In this document: in pieces, positions 34,911 to 42,858 of the stretch
Layout: every line of letters starts with the position of its first letter
Position numbering within the stretch: the stretch's first letter is position 1
Source: Pseudobdellovibrionaceae bacterium
GTDB lineage: Bacteria; Bdellovibrionota; Bdellovibrionia; Bdellovibrionales; Bdellovibrionaceae
NCBI GenBank assembly: GCA_022843825.1
Contig: JALHMX010000011.1
Location: forward strand, 1-64,000
Length of the DNA stretch: 64,000 bases
Reading direction: 5' to 3'
The notes under the pieces: model-generated
Told to the model about the DNA's origin: nothing
The model's input: only the letters and a program-made list of their open reading frames with translations
The model's database searches: none
Position numbers and translations under genes: made by a program

Positions 34911-35288
34911 ATGAAAAAAATTATTATGACTTTAGTAATTGCTGCAAGCTCACAGGCATTAGCAATTGATCAAAAAGAACTAACTTTAAACAAAAAGTGT
35001 TTGGATAAAATTGCTGCAGCAGTAAATGCAAAATATGGTGCTGGCGATGAAACGTTTAGTATTTTTGCTACTAAGCTTTTATATGGAGGCAGCAAAGGCG
35101 GTCTTCATATAAACCCTGTAGTTTTAGTACAAACTAGCGATGAAGTTGAGCCGCGTGATATCGTAGTTATAACTTCAGTTGATGGTTCTATAGATGTAAA
35201 AAAACATGGATGTAAAGTAGTTTCAATGAACGTTATGGCTGACGGCATGACCGTTGATATCGATGATGCAGTGCCATTTAATCAATAG
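34911..35288 (+). CDS. small secreted protein, unknown function
   Basis: No family recognised. The 125-aa protein has a signal peptide (MKKIIMTLVIAASSQALA) and a small mature domain with two Cys (KKCLDK and KHGCKVV). The ORF track starts 15 nt earlier (MNGEL), but TGGAGAA is the SD for the ATG at 34911. The 27 nt around this start are identical to those around the next gene's start. The mature parts of the two proteins do not resemble each other. Confidence 0.65.
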   Translation: MKKIIMTLVIAASSQALAIDQKELTLNKKCLDKIAAAVNAKYGAGDETFSIFATKLLYGGSKGGLHINPVVLVQTSDEVEPRDIVVITSVDGSIDVKKHGCKVVSMNVMADGMTVDIDDAVPFNQ

Positions 35289-35324
35289 TTAAATTTTTAA
35301 TTATTAACAATGAATGGAGAACTT

Positions 35325-35729
35325 ATGAAAACAATTATCGTAGCTACCTTATTAACTTTATTAAGCACTCAAGCTTTTGCACAATCTCAATTGTCTTGTA
35401 AAACTGAAGGTCCTTTTTCTGTATACATAGCCGCAGCACTACAAGCAGACATCACCTCTGAAACTGAATTATCTAATGTTAGCTTAGTCGCTGTAAGAAA
35501 AAGCGGTTACACTAAAAGTGGTTTTGAAAATGAAGTCTTAGCCAGCAAATCAGTTGTTAATTTAAACAACGGACAAACTGAAAATCTACATAAAGGATGG
35601 GGCGATCTTATCCTTAAAATCGAAGGTTTAGATAAAAGAAACGTAAAAGCTTCATTGTATTACTCAGAAGTTGATGGTGATTATTTCTATGAAAGTACTA
35701 CTAAAATGGTGTGCGAAATATCTCAGTAG
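35325..35729 (+). CDS. small secreted protein, unknown function
   Basis: No family recognised. The 134-aa protein has a signal peptide (MKTIIVATLLTLLSTQAFA) and a mature domain rich in beta-type segments with two Cys (SCKTEG near the start, MVCEIS at the end) that may form a disulfide. The start was chosen at 35325 for the same SD reason as its neighbour. It lies 36 nt after that gene, presumably in one transcript. A hairpin lies downstream. Confidence 0.65.
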   Translation: MKTIIVATLLTLLSTQAFAQSQLSCKTEGPFSVYIAAALQADITSETELSNVSLVAVRKSGYTKSGFENEVLASKSVVNLNNGQTENLHKGWGDLILKIEGLDKRNVKASLYYSEVDGDYFYESTTKMVCEISQ

Positions 35730-35768
35730 TTTCCTTAATTAATCGACAATTTATGTCTCATTTTGTAT

Positions 35769-35792
35769 AGGGTGTTAGGAATCTAACACTCT
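35769..35792. terminator. weak terminator-like hairpin
   Basis: AGGGTGTTAG-GAAT-CTAACACTCT, a 10-bp stem with one G-T pair, 40 nt after the small secreted protein gene. It lacks a T-run, so termination is uncertain. Confidence 0.4.
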
Positions 35793-35859
35793 ATCTCTAT
35801 TATACGCCTTCTCAGCTAGGTCCTAAGATTGAATATTGTTCTTACTTGAGGAGTATTTT

Positions 35860-36624
35860 ATGAAAACAATGATATCTCTTATATTATTAGGTCTATCAGC
35901 AGCTATACTTACAGGTTGCGGTGGAAAAAATGAAAGTGGCGGCGTTGCTAATACGGCATGTCCGGCCGGATTCTATTACTATAATAACCAATGTTATCCT
36001 TTAAATAATAGCGGTGGTTACGTTAACCCTAACTTTAACTACAGCAGTGGATTCTACGCCGATAACCATTCAGGGACTACTGTTCTACGAGTAGTCGATG
36101 GCTCTCGCATGAAGCAGTTTTTCAAATTGGCTATGGGCGTATGTGATCGTGCTGCCTACAACTACGGACAAGCCTCATGTGATACTTATGTTGGCGGATC
36201 TATGGATATTATCATTCAATTTCCGAACAATGCGAACAGCTCTTTATTAGCAACTTTCATTGCTCGCCCAAGATATAACCCCTACAGTTATTATTCTGCG
36301 CAATTCCCATCAGGCTGGGGAATGCTTGGAATCGCACTAGGTACTATGACAGGTGTATACCTTCCCGACCCACAATCATATAACGGGGCCTACAAAAATC
36401 CATTACAATTAGAGATGGCAGTTTCAGCGATCAATAACTCCACTGGCTTTGAAGCACGCGGCTACGGAGATTATTGGACAGGGGCCAATACAACTTTATT
36501 GGCGATCCAGGTACCACAAGGTAAGGTAGAAGATCATCGCCTTAATTTTAATTTTATGGTGGGCGGACAAAATGCAGCTCAAGGGACGATGCAAAGATGT
36601 AATACTTTGAATTGCGGATTATAA
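35860..36624 (+). CDS. lipoprotein of unknown function
   Basis: A 254-aa predicted lipoprotein with signal MKTMISLILLGLSAAILTGC (lipobox LTGC). A short Gly/Asn/Tyr-rich stretch follows (FYYYNNQCYPLNNSGGYV), then a globular domain with paired Cys (GVCDRAAYNYG, ASCDTY) and a C-terminal CNTLNCGL. The track's start at 35836 is a TTG with no role; GAGGAG is the SD for the ATG at 35860. No family is recognised. It is followed 22 nt later by yacG. Confidence 0.7.
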   Translation: MKTMISLILLGLSAAILTGCGGKNESGGVANTACPAGFYYYNNQCYPLNNSGGYVNPNFNYSSGFYADNHSGTTVLRVVDGSRMKQFFKLAMGVCDRAAYNYGQASCDTYVGGSMDIIIQFPNNANSSLLATFIARPRYNPYSYYSAQFPSGWGMLGIALGTMTGVYLPDPQSYNGAYKNPLQLEMAVSAINNSTGFEARGYGDYWTGANTTLLAIQVPQGKVEDHRLNFNFMVGGQNAAQGTMQRCNTLNCGL

Positions 36625-36646
36625 AAAATTATTTTACATTCAAGAC

Positions 36647-36874
36647 ATGAAACCAAAAGAAATTAAATGCCCGCAGTGCGGGCATTTAACATTATACAGT
36701 TTAGAAAATGCCTTTCGCCCCTTCTGCAGCGAACGCTGTCGCTTGCTGGACTTGGGCGACTGGGCTTCAGAAAACTATAAAATATCTCATACTAGTAATG
36801 ATCAAGATCATGATGAAGAAGAGGATCCTGAGAGTGAAGATCACGGAGCTTCAGACCCCTCAAAGCTTTCATAG
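36647..36874 (+). CDS. yacG: DNA gyrase inhibitor YacG (zinc-finger protein)
   Basis: A 75-aa protein with a four-Cys zinc finger (CPQCGHLTL near residue 9 and FCSERCRLLDLGDWASENY near residue 28), the YacG signature. In E. coli YacG binds GyrB and inhibits gyrase. The acidic tail (DHDEEEDPESEDHG) is longer than usual. No SD is visible. A TACATT box lies 6 nt before the ATG, with TTGCGG 17 nt further upstream, so the mRNA may be leaderless. Confidence 0.88.
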   Translation: MKPKEIKCPQCGHLTLYSLENAFRPFCSERCRLLDLGDWASENYKISHTSNDQDHDEEEDPESEDHGASDPSKLS

Positions 36875-37031
36875 ACTAACGGTGCTCCTTTCATCTGTAG
36901 ACCTGCCTTTCCATAAAATGAACTACGGAGCGTCACGTCCACCTTGACGTTCGCACTGTTTTGATTTCTGATGAACAAATCACGGAAGATGAACAACAAC
37001 AAGGACGTCAACACTAACAGGGAGAAACATC

Positions 37032-37304
37032 ATGAATAAAGCGCAATTAATCGAAAAGATTGCAACAGAAACTAAATTTTCTAAAGCACAATGTGAACAC
37101 ATCGTTGACTGCTTCATCACTAACGTTAAAAAAACAGTTAAAAAAGGTGATGATGTTAAATTAGTTGGTTTTGGTACATTCACTAAAGCTAAACGTAAAG
37201 CTCGTGTTGGTCGCAATCCACAAACTGGTAAAGCGATCAAAATTCCTGCTGCATGGGCTCCAAAATTCCGTGCTGGTGCTGAATTTAAAGCATTAGTTAA
37301 ATAA
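37032..37304 (+). CDS. hup: HU-family DNA-binding protein
   Basis: Nucleoid-associated histone-like protein of 90 aa. It begins MNKAQLIEKIATETKFSKAQ and has the family core VKLVGFGTFTKAKRKARVGRNPQTGKAI, with the DNA-binding arm ending at the proline-containing tip (RNPQTGK). The SD is GGGAG. A strong terminator follows 24 nt after the stop. It is a typical highly expressed single gene, though it sits 157 bp after yacG. Confidence 0.95.
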   Translation: MNKAQLIEKIATETKFSKAQCEHIVDCFITNVKKTVKKGDDVKLVGFGTFTKAKRKARVGRNPQTGKAIKIPAAWAPKFRAGAEFKALVK

Positions 37305-37327
37305 TTAATTTAATTATTTGTTAAAAT

Positions 37328-37359
37328 AAAAGGCGTGCTTGATAAAGTACGCCTTTTTT
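37328..37359 (+). terminator. Rho-independent terminator of hup
   Basis: AAAGGCGTGCTT-GATA-AAGTACGCCTTT followed by T, a 12-bp stem with one G-T pair. It ends only about 15 nt before the phosphofructokinase start. Confidence 0.85.
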
Positions 37360-37374
37360 ATTAAATCATACCCT

Positions 37375-38352
37375 ATGAATACTATTAAAAAAATTGGTTT
37401 ATTTACTAGTGGCGGAGATGCCCCGGGCATGAATGCAGCTATTCGGGCCGTGGTGCGTACTGCGATCTCGCATCAAATTGAAGTCGTAGGTATTTACCAA
37501 GGCTATATCGGCATGATCGAAAATAAAATGGCTCCTTTGCAAATGCGAGAAATGGCAAATATCATTCAACGCGGAGGAACTATTCTAAAAACCGGTCGCT
37601 CGGCAGAGTTTTTAAAAGCAGAGTTTCGAACGACAGCAGCTAAAAATTTAAAAAGTGCAGGAATTGACGGATTAGTTTGTATAGGCGGAGATGGCTCTTT
37701 CAAAGGAGCTCAGGCCCTATGGGCTGAACACCGCATTCCCGTCATTGGAATACCAGGAACAATTGATAATGATGTTTATGGTACTGACGACACCATAGGT
37801 TTTGATACTGCAGTGAATACTGCTTTAAATGCGATAGATAAAATTCGTGACACTGCTGATAGCCATGATCGAATTTTTATCGTAGAGGTCATGGGACGTA
37901 ACTCGGGATTTATTGCGTCACATGTCGGGGTCGCCGGTGGAGCAGAAGAAATCTTAACGCCAGATAATGTTGTGACTGTAAGTAAAATAGTTGAAATGTT
38001 GAAAGACTCGCGCGCTCGTGGAAAGACAAGCAGTATACTAATTACTGCTGAAGGCCAAAAACCAGGCAGAGCTTACGACCTGGCCGATGCGATACGCTCG
38101 AAATCAAATTTCGATGCTAAAGTTTGCATATTAGGACACCAGCAACGCGGAGGAAGTCCCACTGCCCATGATCGCATTTTAGCGTCTCAGTTAGGTGCTG
38201 CCGCCGTACAAGCCCTGATTCAAGGAAAATCCAATTTAATGATTGGGATAGCCGCTGATAAAATCGTTGAAGTCGATCTTGATGTCGTCACTAAAAAATT
38301 AAAACCTCATGATAATAGCTTGATTAATTTAGCCAGAATGCTATCAGTTTAA
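37375..38352 (+). CDS. pfkA: ATP-dependent 6-phosphofructokinase
   Basis: Glycolytic phosphorylation of fructose 6-phosphate. From 37375 the protein is 325 aa, the normal bacterial length, beginning MNTIKKIGLFTSGGDAPGMN. Active-site motifs are GGDGSFKGA (Gly at the ATP-discriminating position), GTIDNDVYGTDDTIGFDTA with the catalytic Asp, EVMGRNSGFIA, and GHQQRGGSPTAHDR. The track start at 37339 is a TTG inside the hup terminator and is rejected. No SD precedes the ATG. The promoter must overlap the terminator. Confidence 0.95.
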   Translation: MNTIKKIGLFTSGGDAPGMNAAIRAVVRTAISHQIEVVGIYQGYIGMIENKMAPLQMREMANIIQRGGTILKTGRSAEFLKAEFRTTAAKNLKSAGIDGLVCIGGDGSFKGAQALWAEHRIPVIGIPGTIDNDVYGTDDTIGFDTAVNTALNAIDKIRDTADSHDRIFIVEVMGRNSGFIASHVGVAGGAEEILTPDNVVTVSKIVEMLKDSRARGKTSSILITAEGQKPGRAYDLADAIRSKSNFDAKVCILGHQQRGGSPTAHDRILASQLGAAAVQALIQGKSNLMIGIAADKIVEVDLDVVTKKLKPHDNSLINLARMLSV

Positions 38353-38367
38353 GCCCGAGGAGTTTTA

Positions 38368-39501
38368 ATGAAAAGATTTTTATCTTTAGTTACGTTGGTT
38401 ACTCTGGCCCTGACATTTGCATCATGCACTAAAAAAGCGAATGAAAATGAATTGTTGATTGGATCTTACAGCTCTAACACCGGCGCTACTGGATCATTTG
38501 GAATACTTCAAAATCAAGGTATCGATATGGCCGTTGAAGAAATCAATGCTGCCGGAGGCATCAATGGTAAAAAAATTGTCATGGTTAATTATGACAATAA
38601 ATCTGAAAATGAGGAAACCCTTACTGTGGTCAATCGTTTAATTAGTCAAGATAATGTCTTGGCTATCATCGGAGAAACAACCTCTGGTAAATCCAAAATT
38701 GGGGCTCAGGTCGCTCAGGCCAATAAAGTTGTTATGTTAAGTCCATCAGCTACAAATCCTGACGTGACGAACGTGGGAAATTATATTTTCCGGACTTGTT
38801 TTATTGATCCCTTCCAAGGATTGGTCATGGCGAAGTTCACCACTGAATATCTTAAATTTAAAAAAGCCGCAATCCTTCGCGATATCAAAAGCGATTATTC
38901 AATGGGTTTGTCCGATGTTTTTGCTGCTGAATTCAAAAAACTAGGCGGTGTAATTGTTGTAGATACGTCCTACGAAGAAGGTGATATTGATTTTAAATCG
39001 CAACTCAATTCAATTAAGTCTAAAAACCCAGATGTCATTTTTGTCCCAGGCTACTACAACGAAGTCGCTTTATTAGCTAAACAATTAAAAGAACTTAATA
39101 TGAAACAAATTCTTTTAGGCGGTGATGGCTGGTCTTCACCGAAGCTGTATGAAATAGCTAAAGAGGCCATTACCGGCCACTATTTTTCAAATCACTACAC
39201 GACTAATTCCACTGACCCAAAAACGGTCGAGTTTGTAAAAAACTATAAGGCCAAATACAACCAGGATGCAGATGTCATGGCAGCCCTTGGATATGATTCA
39301 GTATATCTTTTGGCGGAGGCAATTAGAAACACTCAAACCGTCACTCGCGAAACCATTCGTGAAGAGTTAGCGAAAATTAAAGACTTTGCGGGCGTTACAG
39401 GAAAAATGTCTATGGACGAGAACCGCAATGCTGTTAAAAGTGCGGTGGTTGTTAAAACTGTGGGCCCAGAATACAAATATATTACGACTGTGAATCCTTA
39501 A
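38368..39501 (+). CDS. ABC-type branched-chain amino-acid-like substrate-binding lipoprotein
   Basis: Periplasmic type I binding protein of the LivJ family, 377 aa. A signal with lipobox FASC (TFASCTKK) is followed by IGSYSSNTGATGSFGILQNQGIDMAVEEINAAGGINGKK, then SPSATNPDV and YDSVYLLAEAI, all family features. No permease or ATPase genes are adjacent, so it is an orphan that must share a transporter or act as a sensor component. The SD is GAGGAG. Its TAA stop overlaps the TAA stop of the convergent phosphatase in a shared TTAA. Confidence 0.88.
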   Translation: MKRFLSLVTLVTLALTFASCTKKANENELLIGSYSSNTGATGSFGILQNQGIDMAVEEINAAGGINGKKIVMVNYDNKSENEETLTVVNRLISQDNVLAIIGETTSGKSKIGAQVAQANKVVMLSPSATNPDVTNVGNYIFRTCFIDPFQGLVMAKFTTEYLKFKKAAILRDIKSDYSMGLSDVFAAEFKKLGGVIVVDTSYEEGDIDFKSQLNSIKSKNPDVIFVPGYYNEVALLAKQLKELNMKQILLGGDGWSSPKLYEIAKEAITGHYFSNHYTTNSTDPKTVEFVKNYKAKYNQDADVMAALGYDSVYLLAEAIRNTQTVTRETIREELAKIKDFAGVTGKMSMDENRNAVKSAVVVKTVGPEYKYITTVNP

Positions 39502-40808
39502 CCCACATTATAAAGTCCGTTAAACTGCAGTTTTGAATCAGTCCCAATACAAGAGACCTTCCAGGATGCATCTGAAACCCTTCCTGTTTTCTCAAAAACC
39601 AGAAAATTTTCTTTTAAGTAACCTTGGATATGTTGATTTGGATTATCATAATAGCCAGACTTAGTAGAAGAATGCATGCAGCTTGAAATGAATTCATAGC
39701 TTTCGTAGCCCAGAATATTTTTATTTAAGCGGGATACTTCACTGTAATGAACATCACCCCCCATAAATACCGCAGGCGCATTCCATCTAGAAACTTCTTT
39801 TAAAAATAAATCTAATTCTTGAGGTGCAGCGGCTTGGTAACTGGTTTTGCTTTTATTAACACGTCCGAAGAAAGGGCTTCCTTCCATGATCCATGTGGGA
39901 CCATTTGCTGTGCTCATGATCTGAGAGGCCCAGGCCATTTGTTGAGCCCCGAGAAATCCGCTGATATTTTGGTGGGGAAGGCCTCTGAAATACCGACTAT
40001 CAAGAAAGAAAAAATTCTGATTAAACGCTCGGAAGTAGGTAGCGTTACCTGGGCCCTCTGACAAGATCGACCCTTGGGACTCTTGACCATAGAATGCTTT
40101 GAAGATTTTTAAAGTGCTGTCTTTGTGTTTGTAATTTCCATCCTCGTTGTTTTTTCCAAAATCGTGATCGTCCCATGTGGCTATAACGGGCTTCAGATTT
40201 TTCCATTGATATAAAGAAATGTTCGACCGAGTTTCGATAAAACGCGACCAGAGTTTATCCGGCCCGTGAGAAAAAAGTGTATCTCCGTAAACCGTGTCTC
40301 CTATGAAAAAATAGTAATCCGCATTGGCCGCAAGTGCCGACGCCCAAATTTTTACTCTGGCCGATGCGGAATCCTTCATACAAGACATAACTGCAATCTT
40401 CGCGTTTTCTTTATTTAGATCGACAGTAGTTAAAAAGCGCTCATCTAGATTTTTGTTCGAGGCCGTGTCTTTGACATTCAATTGATAATTGTGACCCAAT
40501 TCAAGCTGAGAAAAAAATATTCGATCAACTCTCCACGGGGACTTAGCGTTCATATTATTGCGAATCCATTGAGGCTGAAAAATCCGACCTGTGTCACGAT
40601 CGACTATCGTGTATTCCACTTTTAGTTGTTTTGCCAGATCGACAGTAATCTGGGTCGTGGTCTCTGTCGTAAGTCCTTGTAAAATATTAAGACCACTTGC
40701 TTGCACCTTTAACAAATTATTAGCGAAAGCATTGTAAGGAATTGTTGCAAGTAAAATCTCAGTTGCAGCTAGTGCGCCCGCTGCCTTCAGAAAGTCACGA
40801 CGTTTCAT
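39498..40808 (-). CDS. PhoD-type phosphatase/phosphodiesterase, Tat-exported
   Basis: A 436-aa protein with a twin-arginine signal (MKRRDFLKAAGALAATEI). The metallophosphoesterase core follows: FFIGDTVYGD, TWDDHDFGKNN, FFLDSRYFRG and MGGDVHYSEV, matching PhoD-like metal-binding motifs. It probably hydrolyses phosphomono- or diesters in the periplasm. The track starts two codons earlier; AAGGA is spaced for the ATG at 40808. It overlaps the binding-protein gene by 4 nt, tail to tail. Confidence 0.88.
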   Translation of the reverse strand: MKRRDFLKAAGALAATEILLATIPYNAFANNLLKVQASGLNILQGLTTETTTQITVDLAKQLKVEYTIVDRDTGRIFQPQWIRNNMNAKSPWRVDRIFFSQLELGHNYQLNVKDTASNKNLDERFLTTVDLNKENAKIAVMSCMKDSASARVKIWASALAANADYYFFIGDTVYGDTLFSHGPDKLWSRFIETRSNISLYQWKNLKPVIATWDDHDFGKNNEDGNYKHKDSTLKIFKAFYGQESQGSILSEGPGNATYFRAFNQNFFFLDSRYFRGLPHQNISGFLGAQQMAWASQIMSTANGPTWIMEGSPFFGRVNKSKTSYQAAAPQELDLFLKEVSRWNAPAVFMGGDVHYSEVSRLNKNILGYESYEFISSCMHSSTKSGYYDNPNQHIQGYLKENFLVFEKTGRVSDASWKVSCIGTDSKLQFNGLYNVG

Positions 40809-40897
40809 AAGCATCCTTTGTGTGTGGTCTACTTATGATCCCTTTTGACAAAGCAAGTCTTCAAGCCAAAAGGCATGCTCTAGATGTTCGTCCAGTG

Positions 40898-40930
40898 AAA
40901 AAAAGCCTATATGTTTCCATATAGGCTTTT
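40898..40930 (-). terminator. Rho-independent terminator of the flagellar operon
   Basis: A 13-bp stem (AAAAGCCTATATG / CATATAGGCTTTT) with a GAAA loop on the minus strand and seven T after it, located 24 nt past the flgE stop. Confidence 0.88.
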
Positions 40931-40953
40931 AATTAGTAGTTAATAACTATCTA

Positions 40954-42246
40954 TTATCTTTTTAACTGAATCACTTCACTCAATAACTCATCAGATGTTG
41001 TGATGGTTTTTGAATTGGCTTGGAACGCTCTTTGATTTGTGATCATGGTTACGAATTCACCGGCAAGATCGACATTCGATCTTTCTAAGGATTTCGCGAT
41101 CACCGAACCACGACCCGATAATTGAGGCGCACCGACTGAGGCCTCTCCTGAGTCTCTGGATTGCTTAAATAGATTTCCACCGATTTTAGTTAAGGCTTCA
41201 GCGTTCTCAAAGTTAGCTAAAACAATTTGTCCCAAATCAAGTACTTGTCCATTTGAATAACCCGCAGTTAAAACACCTTCATCATTAAATGATAAGTTTG
41301 TCACCATACCTGCAGAGAAACCATCCTGGCTCCATGATATGATATCGGACTCTTTACCAAACTGCTTCGTGCCTTCCATTCCTTTACCACCAGTATCTAT
41401 ATCATCGCCAAAGTTAAACTTAACTTGTTGATCTGGCTTAGCTCCACCAGTAAATGTAAAGTTTGCATTAGTTAACTCTTGTGATTTTAAAAGACCGTCT
41501 TCCGTAAAGGTTAGTTTTCCTTCACAGACCTGGGCTAGATCTTGTCCTTCTGGTGCTCCGCCTTCAACTTCTTTACCATCGATCAAACCCTTGTATGTCC
41601 ACTCGCGATTCTCACCTTTATTGAAAAATAAATTCAATAGATGCTTATTCCCTTGAGAATCATAGATTTCAACGGCCGTTGCATAATGAGAAGTTTGATA
41701 CGGATCTTTTGGATTAAAAGTCTTAGAGTTATCTACATGACGAGAATCTAAATTTAAATCCAGTTTGATATTCTCCGTCGCTGAGGCATTAACTAAGGCT
41801 TTAGGAAATTTAATATCTCCCATTTTAGTTTCAATTTGTCCCTTAGCATTAGCTTGATAACCTTGTACGCGTTGTTTTGCGTTGTTAACTAAGATTCCGT
41901 CTTTATCGAAGTGAAAAGAACCATCACGAGTATAGCTTACGCCTTCGCTTCCTTTTACTTGAAAAAACCCATTACCATTGATAGCGATATCTGTTGAGCG
42001 CTCAGTGTTTTCAATATTGCCTTGCGATAATAAAGGATTTACTGCGCCGATACGAGCTCCACGGCCTAATTGATTACCACCGTCGATACCACCGATACTT
42101 CGAGACATGATATCTTGAAATTCTGCACGTGATGCTTTAAAGCCCACAGTGTTTGAGTTGGCAATGTTATCTGCAGTAACGCCTAACGCTTCACCGTTAG
42201 CTGTCATACCAGATACACCTGTCCACATTGATGTTAGAATTCCCAC
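40954..42246 (-). CDS. flgE: flagellar hook protein FlgE
   Basis: Hook subunit of 430 aa. The N-terminal D0 region has LTSMWTGVSGMTANGEALGVTADNIANSNTVGFKASRAEF, then GRGARIGAV and NGNGFFQVKGSEGVSYTRDGSFHFD. The C-terminal D0 is LSGRGSVIAKSLERSNVDLAGEFVTMITNQRAFQANSKTI. The track starts at an ATG whose GGAGG is really the SD for the GTG at 42246. It is last in the operon but is separated from the previous gene by 165 bp with its own promoter candidates. Confidence 0.95.
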   Translation of the reverse strand: MGILTSMWTGVSGMTANGEALGVTADNIANSNTVGFKASRAEFQDIMSRSIGGIDGGNQLGRGARIGAVNPLLSQGNIENTERSTDIAINGNGFFQVKGSEGVSYTRDGSFHFDKDGILVNNAKQRVQGYQANAKGQIETKMGDIKFPKALVNASATENIKLDLNLDSRHVDNSKTFNPKDPYQTSHYATAVEIYDSQGNKHLLNLFFNKGENREWTYKGLIDGKEVEGGAPEGQDLAQVCEGKLTFTEDGLLKSQELTNANFTFTGGAKPDQQVKFNFGDDIDTGGKGMEGTKQFGKESDIISWSQDGFSAGMVTNLSFNDEGVLTAGYSNGQVLDLGQIVLANFENAEALTKIGGNLFKQSRDSGEASVGAPQLSGRGSVIAKSLERSNVDLAGEFVTMITNQRAFQANSKTITTSDELLSEVIQLKR

Positions 42247-42287
42247 GAGAACCTCCATGTTTTAAGCGTGATCATTCTGATCCGCTG

Positions 42288-42295
42288 TTATCGGC
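42288..42295 (-). promoter_or_regulatory. flagellar-sigma (FliA-like) -10 box before flgE
   Basis: GCCGATAA on the minus strand is an exact match to the sigma28 -10 consensus, 42 nt upstream of the flgE start. No TAAA-type -35 is found at 15 nt. A sigma54-like GG-N10-GC (GGGCCCTTCAAAGGCA) at 42333-42348 is a competing candidate. Confidence 0.45.
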
Positions 42296-42411
42296 AAACT
42301 CATTTCCTATGCTCTTCCACATTGGACGATTTTGCCTTTGAAGGGCCCCCTCTGCTTCTCGTAGACTACGAGTCACATCTGAGGACCAGCCCTAAATTTA
42401 TTTTAATACCC

Positions 42412-42858
42412 TTACAAAACCACCGTGCTATCGATATTGGTAAAAACATTCTCTTTAAGATTATTTTTATCCATCACCGTTACCACTGTATTATTCTTCA
42501 CACTGACGATCAGAGCCGAATCATCCATTAAAACTAATGTATCCTTCGATCCTTTCGCCGCCGCTTTTTGTACGGCTTCATCTAGCTTCTGTAAACGTTC
42601 GGGATTGTAACTTATGCCCCGTGTTTGCATACGCTCGATGGCGTGATTGGAAAACTTTAGTCCTCCACCATTTAAAGCTTCTGTCTGGCCCTTTGAGAGA
42701 GCAGGACTTGAAGTCTCTAGTGTAGACGATAAAACTTCCTTAAACGACTCTGCACCGTCCTGACTCTTATCCGGCCCTATATCCTTAGGCGCCTTAGGAA
42801 TCAGATTTTCGATTCGACTCAGTTGATTGCTCAAATGGTTGTTTTTTAACTTATCCAT
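42412..42858 (-). CDS. flagellar operon protein (TIGR02530 'flg_new' type)
   Basis: A 148-aa protein whose C-terminal 80 residues match the flagellar operon protein family found between flgD and flgE in spirochaetes and Bacilli: LKFSNHAIERMQTRGISY, DTLVLMDDSALIVSVKNNTV and KENVFTNIDSTVVL. The N-terminal 60 residues are polar and unstructured. The role is unknown, probably in hook assembly. The start overlaps the flgD stop by one base (TGATG). Confidence 0.82.
   Translation of the reverse strand: MDKLKNNHLSNQLSRIENLIPKAPKDIGPDKSQDGAESFKEVLSSTLETSSPALSKGQTEALNGGGLKFSNHAIERMQTRGISYNPERLQKLDEAVQKAAAKGSKDTLVLMDDSALIVSVKNNTVVTVMDKNNLKENVFTNIDSTVVL

Noticed and set aside
42355-42369. CTCGTAG-A-CTACGAG inverted repeat between flgE and the operon protein gene
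   Set aside because: It is a short 7-bp dyad without a T-run; it could be a binding site but there is nothing else to support it.
42268-42531. ORFs on the plus strand opposite the flagellar genes, such as 42268-42531, 42827-43057, 47398-47700, 49197-49574 and 52275-52565
   Set aside because: They lie antisense to well-supported flagellar genes, have no SD and encode no recognisable motifs; they are shadows.
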